A stretch of 64,000 nucleotides of DNA from Saprospiraceae bacterium (GTDB taxonomy: Bacteria > Bacteroidota > Bacteroidia > Chitinophagales > Saprospiraceae): positions 1-64,000 of the forward strand of contig JAHDES010000019.1 of the NCBI GenBank assembly GCA_020628645.1, written 5' to 3'. The notes below the pieces were generated by a model. That model ran no database searches. It was not told the origin of the DNA and was given only the letters and a program-made list of their open reading frames with translations. This document shows, in pieces, positions 14,851 to 23,656 of the stretch. Numbering within the stretch: position 1 is the first letter of the stretch; each line of letters opens with the position of its first letter. The position numbers were made by a program, and so were the translations under genes.

Positions 14851-16167
14851 TTGGATATTCTTTCTGTTTGTTTTGGGCTCTTCTTCGGGGCAATTGCTGC
14901 TTGGATGATTGCAAAATATAAATATAGTGCCATTCGAAATGGAATTACATTTGAAGAATTAGAAGCACGTTATGTGGTAAAAGAAATGGTGGAAGCACTT
15001 CAAGTACAAGTGGATTTACATCGAGATGATTTATTGGATAAAGAAGAAGAAATTCGAAATCTTGGACGACAACTTGCTTCTAAGGAACAAGCCAATATTC
15101 AATTAGAAGATCAACTGTTAACCGAAAAGCAAGAAATCACGCAACTGCAAGATCGTTTTAAAACAGAATTTGAAAATATCGCGAATCGCTTATTGGAAGA
15201 GAAATCACAAAAATTCACGCAACAAAACCAACAACAAATCCATCATATTCTTCATCCGTTGAAGGAAAAAATTCGTGAATTCGAACAAGGTATTGAGCAA
15301 AAATTTCTCTCTGAAACGAAAGATCGTATTTCGTTAAAAAAAGAGATCGAGCAGTTGCGATTGTTAAATGAACAACTAAGCCAAGATGCCAATAATCTAG
15401 TCAGTGCACTCCGAGGAGATAATAAAACACAGGGCGATTGGGGAGAATTTCAATTGGAATTATTGTTAGAGAAATCAGGTCTGGTAAAAGATATTCATTA
15501 TTTCACCCAACAGAGTTTTAAAGATCAAGATGGAAAAGAAAAACGTCCTGACTACATTATCAAATTGCCACAAGAAAAACATCTTATTATTGATTCTAAG
15601 GTATCTTTAACGGCGTATGAACGCTATTTTAATGCGACAGATGAACAACAAAAGGCGAAGCATTTAAAGGAGCATTTACAGAGTGTTCGGCAGCATATTA
15701 AGGATTTAAGTAGTAAAAACTATCAATTGTTGTATCAAATTAATACTCCTGATTATCTTTTATTATTTGTACCAATCGAACCCGCATTTGCATTGGCTTG
15801 TCAAACGGATCATCGTCTTTTTTTAGATGCTTTAGACAAGAATATTGTTATGGTCACTACCTCTACCCTTCTTGCTACCATGCGCACTGTTTCTTATATT
15901 TGGAAACAAGAAAAACAGAAAAAAAGTGTATTAGAGATAGCACGTCAAAGTGGAATGTTGTACGATAAATTCGTCAATTTTGTAGAAGATTTAAAAGCAA
16001 TTGGTCTACGACTGGATATGGCTAAAAATGCACACGATGATGCGATGAATAAATTAATTGATTCCAAAAAATTTGGAGATACACTCATTGGGCGTGCCGA
16101 AAAAATCAAAAAATTAGGCGCAAAAACCTCTAAATCACTCCCCAAAGAGCTACTTAAAGATGAATAA
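14851..16167 (+). CDS. rmuC: RmuC-family DNA recombination protein
   Basis: A 438-residue protein with an N-terminal membrane helix (about 5-22), a long coiled coil (about 45-190) and the RmuC nuclease-like domain (about 195-420). The domain shows GDWGEFQLELLLEKSGL and the PD-(D/E)xK-like PDYIIKLPQEKHLIIDSKVS. E. coli RmuC limits rearrangements at short inverted repeats. No ATG precedes the membrane helix in frame: the frame opens after a TAG at 14821, so the TTG at 14851 is the best start. It overlaps the next gene by eight bases. Confidence 0.9.
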   Translation: MDILSVCFGLFFGAIAAWMIAKYKYSAIRNGITFEELEARYVVKEMVEALQVQVDLHRDDLLDKEEEIRNLGRQLASKEQANIQLEDQLLTEKQEITQLQDRFKTEFENIANRLLEEKSQKFTQQNQQQIHHILHPLKEKIREFEQGIEQKFLSETKDRISLKKEIEQLRLLNEQLSQDANNLVSALRGDNKTQGDWGEFQLELLLEKSGLVKDIHYFTQQSFKDQDGKEKRPDYIIKLPQEKHLIIDSKVSLTAYERYFNATDEQQKAKHLKEHLQSVRQHIKDLSSKNYQLLYQINTPDYLLLFVPIEPAFALACQTDHRLFLDALDKNIVMVTTSTLLATMRTVSYIWKQEKQKKSVLEIARQSGMLYDKFVNFVEDLKAIGLRLDMAKNAHDDAMNKLIDSKKFGDTLIGRAEKIKKLGAKTSKSLPKELLKDE

Positions 16168-16540
16168 ACCAACAAATATTGCCCTTCTCCGACAGCTCAA
16201 AGATATTCAGTACCAAGCTGCAAAACTTGTCAAAGGAAATCCTTCTATTGTAGATATTGATAATTTCCGTAAATATTCCAACGAACTTGTTCATTACCTT
16301 CAAGAACATATTGATCTTGTTGAAATTATTCCTTTAATAGATGATATTCCTTCCTTAAAAGAAGTAGAAAAAGAACTCCAAAGTAAAATGGGATTTGCTT
16401 TTGGTTTACGATCTTGGTCTCGCCAAAGAAGAATTATCGCTCAAGCGCAACAAGATATTCAAATTGCACAAGGCAAATATGCTTCTATTGAATTTATCTT
16501 GAAAAATTATACCGACTTGAAAAAATCTTTTCATATATAA
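16160..16540 (+). CDS. Small helical protein co-transcribed with rmuC
   Basis: A 126-residue, all-helical soluble protein with no recognised motif. Its start overlaps the end of rmuC (16160-16167), which is strong evidence for translational coupling. The last ten codons fall in the left arm of an interspersed hairpin repeat (16512-16611), so its C-terminus (YTDLKKSFHI) was probably written by repeat insertion or shares bases with it. The function is unknown. Confidence 0.75.
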   Translation: MNKPTNIALLRQLKDIQYQAAKLVKGNPSIVDIDNFRKYSNELVHYLQEHIDLVEIIPLIDDIPSLKEVEKELQSKMGFAFGLRSWSRQRRIIAQAQQDIQIAQGKYASIEFILKNYTDLKKSFHI

Positions 16541-16611
16541 TTTTCGATTTTTTCAAGTCGGCATTACACTTTTAAGGTGTGATTTACGAAATCACTTATT
16601 CAATTTCGTAT
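16512..16611. repeat. Interspersed hairpin repeat, copy A
   Basis: The left part is a perfect inverted repeat: CCGACTTGAAAAAATC (16512-16527) with GATTTTTTCAAGTCGG (16546-16561). It is followed by ACACTTTTAAGGTGT and by GTGATTTACGAAATCAC, both self-complementary, then TTATTCAATTTCGTAT. The same series occurs at 42582-42709 with base changes. Both copies lie between convergent genes. Confidence 0.88.
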
Positions 16612-16662
16612 TATTTGGCGTAAAAAATTTAATACTAATCTATCCAACACGAATAAATAAAA

Positions 16663-16692
16663 AATCGGTAGCTACAAAAGCAACTACCGATT
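16663..16692 (-). terminator. Intrinsic terminator of the metalloprotease gene
   Basis: AATCGGTAG (16663-16671) pairs with CTACCGATT (16684-16692). On the minus strand it is followed by a T-rich run and lies 50 bp after the protease stop codon. Confidence 0.85.
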
Positions 16693-16742
16693 CTTGGCAT
16701 ATTCCAATTCTAATTTTTATACTATCAGTTGTTTACAACTGC

Positions 16743-19700
16743 TTATTTTTCCGATTTAATTTCTTTTTCTACAGTAGTAGAAGTAGTTGTTTTTGCCGCC
16801 GTATTAGTTTCATCATCATCATCTCCTGTAACAACAACTATTGTACATCCATCTATAAACGCATGAAACAAAGCCCCCAAAATTGTTTCAAATCCAGGAT
16901 TTAATTCTATACTTGTAGCAGAATCATAGTCAATTATGGCAGTAGCACCAATAATTTGTGTCGATTCTATAGCGCCATCTGTTTCATAAACTGCTGTTCC
17001 TGTTTCTGTACCTGTTAAAGCATTTCCTGCTGCATAATCTGGTGGACACAAAGACATTCCTATAATCTCTACTTCTAGGCAATTAGTACTTAAATTTCCA
17101 CAAATAGTTAATAGTGCTAAATCATTTTGTAAACTTGAAAAAGAACCGCCAACATAGCTACCTAACATAGCAGTATTATCATAAGATAAACCATATACCT
17201 TATAATTTCCTGCTGGATAAGTAGCAGCATTAGATAAATCAGAATCCATATCAATACCTACAATCATTCCTGTTCCTACATTAACAATAACATAAGTATA
17301 ATCAAAGCTTCCACTTGGCGGTGGCGGTGGACCATCATAAACATTACCTGGTCCTGAAGGTGTTACAGTATAATTGGCAGGCAAACTTGTACCCGTAGCT
17401 GTAGGTGCAACAGAAACTACTAATACATAATCAAGTCCTGCACTCAAATTATCTTCCACTGTACTATTAATACCTACACCACTAACATAACTACTTGCTA
17501 ACCAATTATTACATGGATTGTTTGGATCAAAAGAACCACTATACAACGTCATTATTACACCAAAAGGAGCTCCTGATAAAGAGAAAGTATACATTCCAGA
17601 AGCACTAACTTCAAAAGTATATTCATCATAAGTTGTTGCATTTGAAAAATTAATACAGGTACCAGACCCCCCATTATCTACAGCTAAATTACTGGCAGGA
17701 TCACTACTAGATACATTACCCGTATAAGAATTAATTAAATTTCCAAAGGCAGGTGTTAAGTTAAGGTTTAAAGAAGCATCCCCTTCATTCGCAGAAACAG
17801 GCGTATCTGGAGAAAATGTACTACCGAAAGCTATACAAGAAGATGTCACCTCTATATCAACATCATTAATATCAAAAAATATGTTATCCGAACAAATAAT
17901 TTTAATACGACCTACAGAGGTTGGATATGAAGGTATTGTGATCATATGTGATCCATCATTAGGAGTATTACTAGCTAATGTGTATGGGAAACTATTCCCC
18001 CCATCAGTAGAAAATAAAATGTCTACATTAGCACAGCTCACAGGTGCCATATTTGTTCCATTCACTGACCAAGTAATCATTGTAGTATTGGAACCATTTG
18101 CATTCCATGTAGTAGCTGTATTTTGGCTGGTTACTTCAAATGGACCGGAGGAGGCATCTACAGTAATACTGATTTCATCACAAGCAATTCCTCCTGCACC
18201 TGCATGATTGTCACGGACAATCAAACGCCAATTCATTGTTCTATCTTCATCAGGAAGTACTTCTCCAGTACCTGTTGTTGTATTACCAGCTAAAAGAGAT
18301 GATAGTTGTGGACATACTCTTACAGGATTGGTTGTTGGAGGAAAACTTCTGAATAAAGGGTCTGTAGTTGTACCTGCTGAACCTGCATTATCAGGAAGAA
18401 TAGAGCCTGTATAATCTGTATCATATTGTTCCCAACAATATGATAGTACATCTCCATCGCTATCTGTACCTACTCCTTCTAATTGAAATGGCGTTAGCCC
18501 TGGAATAGTATATGTACCACTATTAGGATTAGCATCTGCTGAGGGCGGTGTATTTCCAGAGGAAGATGTAGCTGCACAAGTACCCCATGAAGCATTAGTA
18601 GTTGGTGCACAAGCAGCTCCACCAAAACCAACATCTCCATTATTCATAAAATCTAAAATAGAACGAAGGCTTTCTACATTAAAATAATCAGATCGATTTT
18701 CAAAGAAATCATCACCTGTACAATTTGCACTAGTACTCATTATAGTTGATCCACGCCCTGGTTCATAACGAGAACATTGATTGTTCGTTCCGCAACCATA
18801 ATTGGTATGGCTACAACTAAATTGGTGCCCAAGTTCGTGTAGCATTAAGGTAATAGAACTATTTTGAATGAGTGGAGAAAAACCTCTTGACTTAGCTGGA
18901 GCACCTGAAATCAAATCTTCTCTACATATCACTCCTAAGCCTGCCACTCCACCAACGCTACAAATAGACGGACAAGTCACTTCATGGAAGGTATGTCCAA
19001 AATCATAATCTGCCAAAGCAATGAAACTCGCTATATGAGCTCCTCCTTCATTCATTGTTGTATTTCGATTTACAAAATCATTTGGATTGGTAAAAGGATC
19101 CGTAGAAACACTCGAAGCAAGGATGTCATTTACTAAAGCATTATTTCCTGCTATTAATTCTACATGAATGGCTAATTCATTTTCATAAACAGCATTGATA
19201 CCTGCTAAACGATTAGCAATAGCTGCATTTACGCTTGAAAGCGTAAAGCCATATAAGGTAGCATATTCATGTGTAACGGTAACGGCCATTCTAAATGTTC
19301 TAAGAGTAGCTCCATTTTGGAAACAAGAATTAGTTTTTTCTTGTCCAACTACAGCATCTGAAGGCATATGCTCGGAAACACTACATTCAAAATCAGAGCG
19401 TGTTTCATAATACCCCTGATAACCTTGTGCTAAATCTAAAGCATTTACAGGTTCGATCACGCCTATACCATTTTGATCTCGAACAATTCCATAATATCCA
19501 AGTGGTGTTACATTGAAACGACCTAGAATGGTAGGATCTTCAACTCCTTGAATCACATATGATTGAATTTCAGGATGTTGCGCAGCCAATTTGGATTCAA
19601 AAACAGGAGCTTCTTCTACATGAAAAAGCTGTAATTCACCATTAGGCATGGGCAATTCAACAGTAGGTTTTTCTGCTCTTTTCAAACCTGAACGAATCAT

Positions 19701-19850
19701 AGGTGCATACTTACTACTTTGTTGGATGGCATCAACATCTATTGAGAAGAAACTGTATTCAGGTTCAATAGTTGTTTGTGCATTAATACTACTTAGAGAA
19801 AATAATGAAAAGAAGAGCAATGCCACAACGCATTGTAGATGATTGATCAT
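16743..19850 (-). CDS. Secreted M12B (reprolysin-like) metalloprotease
   Basis: A 1035-residue secreted zinc protease. After the signal peptide (about 1-24) and a propeptide region, the catalytic domain holds HELGHQFSCSH beginning at His338, the HExxHxxGxxH-type zinc motif, with further Cys pairs around it. It is followed by a region with fibronectin-like or CUB-like beta domains (about 430-850) and a segment SIELNPGFETILGALFHAFI near the end that resembles the 3-coathanger stack domain of Bacteroidota exoproteins. The last 28 residues are an Asp run and a Thr/Lys-rich tail. I see no PNP-type T9SS sorting domain, which is unusual for such a protein in this genome. Confidence 0.88.
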   Translation of the reverse strand: MINHLQCVVALLFFSLFSLSSINAQTTIEPEYSFFSIDVDAIQQSSKYAPMIRSGLKRAEKPTVELPMPNGELQLFHVEEAPVFESKLAAQHPEIQSYVIQGVEDPTILGRFNVTPLGYYGIVRDQNGIGVIEPVNALDLAQGYQGYYETRSDFECSVSEHMPSDAVVGQEKTNSCFQNGATLRTFRMAVTVTHEYATLYGFTLSSVNAAIANRLAGINAVYENELAIHVELIAGNNALVNDILASSVSTDPFTNPNDFVNRNTTMNEGGAHIASFIALADYDFGHTFHEVTCPSICSVGGVAGLGVICREDLISGAPAKSRGFSPLIQNSSITLMLHELGHQFSCSHTNYGCGTNNQCSRYEPGRGSTIMSTSANCTGDDFFENRSDYFNVESLRSILDFMNNGDVGFGGAACAPTTNASWGTCAATSSSGNTPPSADANPNSGTYTIPGLTPFQLEGVGTDSDGDVLSYCWEQYDTDYTGSILPDNAGSAGTTTDPLFRSFPPTTNPVRVCPQLSSLLAGNTTTGTGEVLPDEDRTMNWRLIVRDNHAGAGGIACDEISITVDASSGPFEVTSQNTATTWNANGSNTTMITWSVNGTNMAPVSCANVDILFSTDGGNSFPYTLASNTPNDGSHMITIPSYPTSVGRIKIICSDNIFFDINDVDIEVTSSCIAFGSTFSPDTPVSANEGDASLNLNLTPAFGNLINSYTGNVSSSDPASNLAVDNGGSGTCINFSNATTYDEYTFEVSASGMYTFSLSGAPFGVIMTLYSGSFDPNNPCNNWLASSYVSGVGINSTVEDNLSAGLDYVLVVSVAPTATGTSLPANYTVTPSGPGNVYDGPPPPPSGSFDYTYVIVNVGTGMIVGIDMDSDLSNAATYPAGNYKVYGLSYDNTAMLGSYVGGSFSSLQNDLALLTICGNLSTNCLEVEIIGMSLCPPDYAAGNALTGTETGTAVYETDGAIESTQIIGATAIIDYDSATSIELNPGFETILGALFHAFIDGCTIVVVTGDDDDETNTAAKTTTSTTVEKEIKSEK

Positions 19851-20180
19851 GTGTAATTGTTTTTTGGTTAATAAATTAGTGTTTTATCTTAGCTTTAATA
19901 TTGTAGATGTGTCTTTTTTCATTAAAAATAAGAAGAAAAAAATAGTGTTTCGGTTTAACTGGTTAAATCGAATGTGTCGAAATGACAACACCACTTTTGA
20001 GGAACAAATAATTCCTAATAAATAAGTTACTGTAGCTTAATGATTTGAACTTTGAACGATAATTCTCTATTATAAATAAATAGTATAATAAGACAATTAT
20101 TATCTTTTAAAGATAGGAGTATTTTTTTAGACTAAAAAAAATAAAATCTATTTCTTACAAAAATACTTAGTTCAGGGTAG
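19851..20180. other. AT-rich intergenic region
   Basis: This lies between the start of the metalloprotease gene and the end of the acyltransferase gene, both on the minus strand. It should hold the protease promoter. A 60-codon plus-strand frame (19843-20025) is Lys/Phe/Asn-rich noise. No hairpin terminator is evident after the acyltransferase. Confidence 0.55.
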
Positions 20181-21464
20181 TCACATATTTAGGCGTTTCA
20201 TAATTTCTTGGCGTAGGTTTGATAACTGATCTTTATTTGATAGATCAAGTAGCTTAAACTGACGACTTGTTTTATATTTTTGATAAAACTCATAATACAA
20301 AATTGCCACATAACCCCAAACAGGAATCATAAAAATGAATATCCAAAATTGCCATGTTCCTACGATAATCGCAATAATCAACCAAATTAATGCATAGACT
20401 AGAAAACTGCCCATCCCCACTGCAACTTTTACTGGTGCTTTAAATTCAAGTTGTTTGATTTTTTCTTCGCCTATTTTATTTGCCAGCCAAAGTGGAATTC
20501 CATTTAACACCAATCCCAAAATAAATGGAATGAATCCAACCATAAGAATTAAGGTTTTTGAAAACGTATTCCATTTTGAATTGCGTACGGCAAAATCATC
20601 GGTCTTATGCTGATTCAATTTTTCAAAATAAGTGTTTGTTTTGAAAGCTAGTGAAGCCTTTTCACTTTCTTCAAGTTGATTGACAAAATTGGCTACTTTT
20701 TGCTCGGCATGTAATCTACTTTCCTGCCCCCGTTTTAATATAGGCAAAATAGAAGAAGGATGTTCCTGACGAATCATAATGAGCAATTGCTCCACCAAGG
20801 GTTCATCTTCTACTTTATCGATACAGATGATACGTTCTTTGAGGCGCGCTTCTACTTCTTTTGTAATGGTACGGACGGCTTTTTTCTCATGCTCATGATA
20901 TTGTTCCAAATAGTCGCGCATTCGTATCGGCTCCCCAAAATCAATCATGACTTCAGAGCGAAAACGATCTGCATAAGTATAATTTACACCCGCAGGAACG
21001 ATATAGATATCTACCTCTTCGCCATATTTTTGCCAAGTACCAAATGCCATTCGTACCGCTCCTTTTTGGATTGGACGAAGCCGTTTTTCTTGTTTCGTAT
21101 TTCCTTCTACTAAGATATGAATTAAAGCACCCTCACTTAATTTCTTATAGCAATAGTCAAGCGTATCAAAATTATTTTTGAGATTACTATACCCATCTAC
21201 AAAACGAAAGATGGGAATCATATTAAAGTCCAATAGTATCTTCCTTGCCAATGGTTTTTTAAATAAATCTCCTCGAACAATAAAGTGTAAATCTTTGGAA
21301 ATATTGGTCGCAATAATACAAGGTTCGATGAAAGCTGTGGGGTGATTGGTAGCAAGCAGAATAGGTTTATCTAGTGGCAGGTGATGCGTATTCGTAAAAT
21401 AAATCTTACGAAAAAATGTTTTCAATGCAATACGTGCAACAGGGCGAAAAATGTGGTATAACAT
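20181..21464 (-). CDS. PlsC-like glycerolipid acyltransferase
   Basis: A 427-residue membrane-associated acyltransferase of glycerolipid synthesis. Block I is NHPTAFIEP, an H-x5-E form of the usual HX4D, as in the Gpt2/Sct1-like group (H-x5-D). Block III is VEGNT in place of PEGTR, followed by LRPIQKGAVRMAF. The C-terminal 130 residues hold two to three membrane helices (WIFIFMIPVWGYVAILYY and others). The start is set at 21464 (MLYHIFRP) because the 17 upstream codons do not look conserved. The likely product is an acylated glycerol-3-phosphate or lysophospholipid; the exact substrate cannot be read. Confidence 0.82.
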   Translation of the reverse strand: MLYHIFRPVARIALKTFFRKIYFTNTHHLPLDKPILLATNHPTAFIEPCIIATNISKDLHFIVRGDLFKKPLARKILLDFNMIPIFRFVDGYSNLKNNFDTLDYCYKKLSEGALIHILVEGNTKQEKRLRPIQKGAVRMAFGTWQKYGEEVDIYIVPAGVNYTYADRFRSEVMIDFGEPIRMRDYLEQYHEHEKKAVRTITKEVEARLKERIICIDKVEDEPLVEQLLIMIRQEHPSSILPILKRGQESRLHAEQKVANFVNQLEESEKASLAFKTNTYFEKLNQHKTDDFAVRNSKWNTFSKTLILMVGFIPFILGLVLNGIPLWLANKIGEEKIKQLEFKAPVKVAVGMGSFLVYALIWLIIAIIVGTWQFWIFIFMIPVWGYVAILYYEFYQKYKTSRQFKLLDLSNKDQLSNLRQEIMKRLNM

Positions 21465-21533
21465 GTAGTTGTTCTGTATGATTGTTTCCTCGAATGAGAC
21501 CGTAAAATTAAGCAATAATCCTAAAATAACGAA

Positions 21534-21560
21534 CGGCTTGTGTAGGAATTACACAAGCCG
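21534..21560 (-). terminator. Intrinsic terminator of the OmpA/PorP operon
   Basis: CGGCTTGTGTA (21534-21544) pairs perfectly with TACACAAGCCG (21550-21560). On the minus strand it follows the OmpA-family gene; the T tract (TTCGTTATTTT) is weak. Confidence 0.75.
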
Positions 21561-21585
21561 CTGGTTTCTATTTAAGATATACCGA

Positions 21586-23631
21586 TTAATTCGTTTTTTT
21601 ACGGAGGCGTTTTTTCTCAATTTTAAAAGTCGTAGGGCCTTCTACGATTTTGAATTCAGTACGTCGATTATAAAGGTGCTCTTCTTCTTCACACTTTACT
21701 TTATTTACACAACGATTTCGAATCTCTGTTTCTCCTTTACCAATGGCACGCATACGAGAGGCAGCTATACCATTTTTGACGAGCCATCGCTTGGCTGCTG
21801 AAGCCCGTCGTTGCGATAAATCCATATTATACTTGTCCTTACCTCGTGAATCCGTATGAGAATACAATTCAATTTTCATATCAGCATACTGATTCATCAA
21901 ATCTAAAATGATTCGTAAATCATCTTCTGCCCCTTCTACAAATTCATCACTATCAAATTTATAGAAGATATTCTGCAATTCAATTGGTTCATCTATAGTA
22001 TAGGTTTCGTATGGATCTACAGGCGGTGGTGGTGGTTTGGGTTTTTCTTTTAAGAAGAGAAACTCAGTAAATTGTTTACTTTCTGTTAAACCGACTGTAT
22101 TGATGGTCACTGTATCAGGAAAATAGCCTTCTTTTGTAGCAATAATCATATATGCTTTTTCCAATTCTAAAGGAAATCCTGCTTTATTCGTTTGACCTGA
22201 ATCTTTATCACTTGTTTTACCTGGGCGATTATTGGTCATTTCAATCAATTGGAAATTTGTACCTGGGAGTGGTTTCTTATCTACAAATGAGCCAACTACA
22301 ATACTAGATTCAATTTTTTCGATATTAAACGTATAAATATCATTACAACAAGTTTTTCCAGCTACTGATTTGGTCGATTTTTTTTCATCATAACGATTAG
22401 AAACCAAAAAACCAGAATAGCCTTCTTTATCTACCGTAAAGAATAAATCATCTACAGAAGAATTGTATCCCATTCCCATATTTTCAGGAATACTCCAGCC
22501 TGTTCCATCCCATGAGGTTTTAAAAATATCATAACCACCAATTCCAGGTAAGCCATCAGAGCTATAATATAGAATTCCCTCTTTGTAAAAAGGGGTTTCT
22601 TCGTTTCCTTTCGTATTAATTTTGGGGCCTAAATTCACAGGATCAGCATACACATCATCGCCTTTATAGGTAGCATAATAAATATCATTTCCACCATATC
22701 CGCCTTCCATATCAGACGTAAAGAAGATAACTTCACGACCAAACAATTCTCCTACTACTGGATGTTGCGCCTTGTAATTTCCATTAATACCAATTAATTC
22801 TCTAGCTGGTCCCCAGCCTTCATCGCCCATGGTACTCACATAAATTTTACTTTGAGAAACATAATTTCCTTCGAGTAAAGCTCTGGTATAATATAAGCGT
22901 CTTCCATCGGGCGAAAGTGCAGGATTTCCTGTATGCCAATTTTCACGATTCACTTGAAGATCTAAGGCTTCTCCTTTGCCCCATTCTTCGCCTTTTTTCT
23001 TAGATTCAAAAATTTTGAGATAATAATCCCCTTCATTTCCATCTAATACAATCACTTTTTTAGCTTCCATAGCAGCGTAGTACATCGTCGTACCATCTTC
23101 TGTCATACGAGGCGCGTATTCCGAGTGCTTATTATTCACATTACTACCAGCATGGGCTACGACTAAGTCTAGGGGCTGAATCATCTCCACCGCCATTTCT
23201 GCTCCACGAAGCTGATTTTTGATTTCCGTTTTTAATTTCTCATCTTCCGTTTCATCCAATGCCAATTGAAATTCTTCGACAGCTTTTTCATAATCACCGT
23301 TCATTTTCAGGGTTTTGGCATATAAAAAGCGGTATTCTTTAGTATATTGCTGCTTTTTCTTGTCTTTACGTAATAGAACCTCGAAGTATTTTTGTGCTTT
23401 TTCATAATCACGTAAATAAAAAGCACAAGCCGCTCGTTTACCCGCTATGTATGTATTATTATCTTCTTCGTAAGCTTCTTTGTACTTTTCTAAGGCATTG
23501 TAATAATCGCCTACTTCAAAAGCGAGATCACCTGCTTCTGTTAGAGAAGCAGTGGTAGATTTATTGAGGGGTTGTGCCCCAGAAAAGGCTATAAAAAGAA
23601 AAGAAAATATAATGGAAATTATGTATTTCAT
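21586..23631 (-). CDS. OmpA-family protein with TPR and PD40 domains (T9SS/gliding type)
   Basis: A 681-residue envelope protein with a signal peptide (about 1-19). Domain order: TPR units (about 25-150, with GDYYNALEKYKEAY), a WD40-like PD40 beta-propeller (about 160-410, with SPDGRRLYYT and FFTSDMEGGYGGNDIYYA), a carboxypeptidase-regulatory-like domain (about 440-530) and an OmpA peptidoglycan-binding domain (about 545-670, with YSHTDSRGKDKYNMDLSQRR). This order matches PorE-like partners of PorP/SprF. It is 25 bp downstream of the PorP/SprF gene, so the two form an operon. Confidence 0.9.
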   Translation of the reverse strand: MKYIISIIFSFLFIAFSGAQPLNKSTTASLTEAGDLAFEVGDYYNALEKYKEAYEEDNNTYIAGKRAACAFYLRDYEKAQKYFEVLLRKDKKKQQYTKEYRFLYAKTLKMNGDYEKAVEEFQLALDETEDEKLKTEIKNQLRGAEMAVEMIQPLDLVVAHAGSNVNNKHSEYAPRMTEDGTTMYYAAMEAKKVIVLDGNEGDYYLKIFESKKKGEEWGKGEALDLQVNRENWHTGNPALSPDGRRLYYTRALLEGNYVSQSKIYVSTMGDEGWGPARELIGINGNYKAQHPVVGELFGREVIFFTSDMEGGYGGNDIYYATYKGDDVYADPVNLGPKINTKGNEETPFYKEGILYYSSDGLPGIGGYDIFKTSWDGTGWSIPENMGMGYNSSVDDLFFTVDKEGYSGFLVSNRYDEKKSTKSVAGKTCCNDIYTFNIEKIESSIVVGSFVDKKPLPGTNFQLIEMTNNRPGKTSDKDSGQTNKAGFPLELEKAYMIIATKEGYFPDTVTINTVGLTESKQFTEFLFLKEKPKPPPPPVDPYETYTIDEPIELQNIFYKFDSDEFVEGAEDDLRIILDLMNQYADMKIELYSHTDSRGKDKYNMDLSQRRASAAKRWLVKNGIAASRMRAIGKGETEIRNRCVNKVKCEEEEHLYNRRTEFKIVEGPTTFKIEKKRLRKKTN

Positions 23632-23656
23632 AATAGTATGGTATAAAGTTCTTTTT

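Noticed and set aside
19843-20025. Plus-strand frame of 60 codons upstream of the metalloprotease
   Set aside because: AT-rich noise dominated by Phe, Lys and Asn in the promoter region of the opposite strand.
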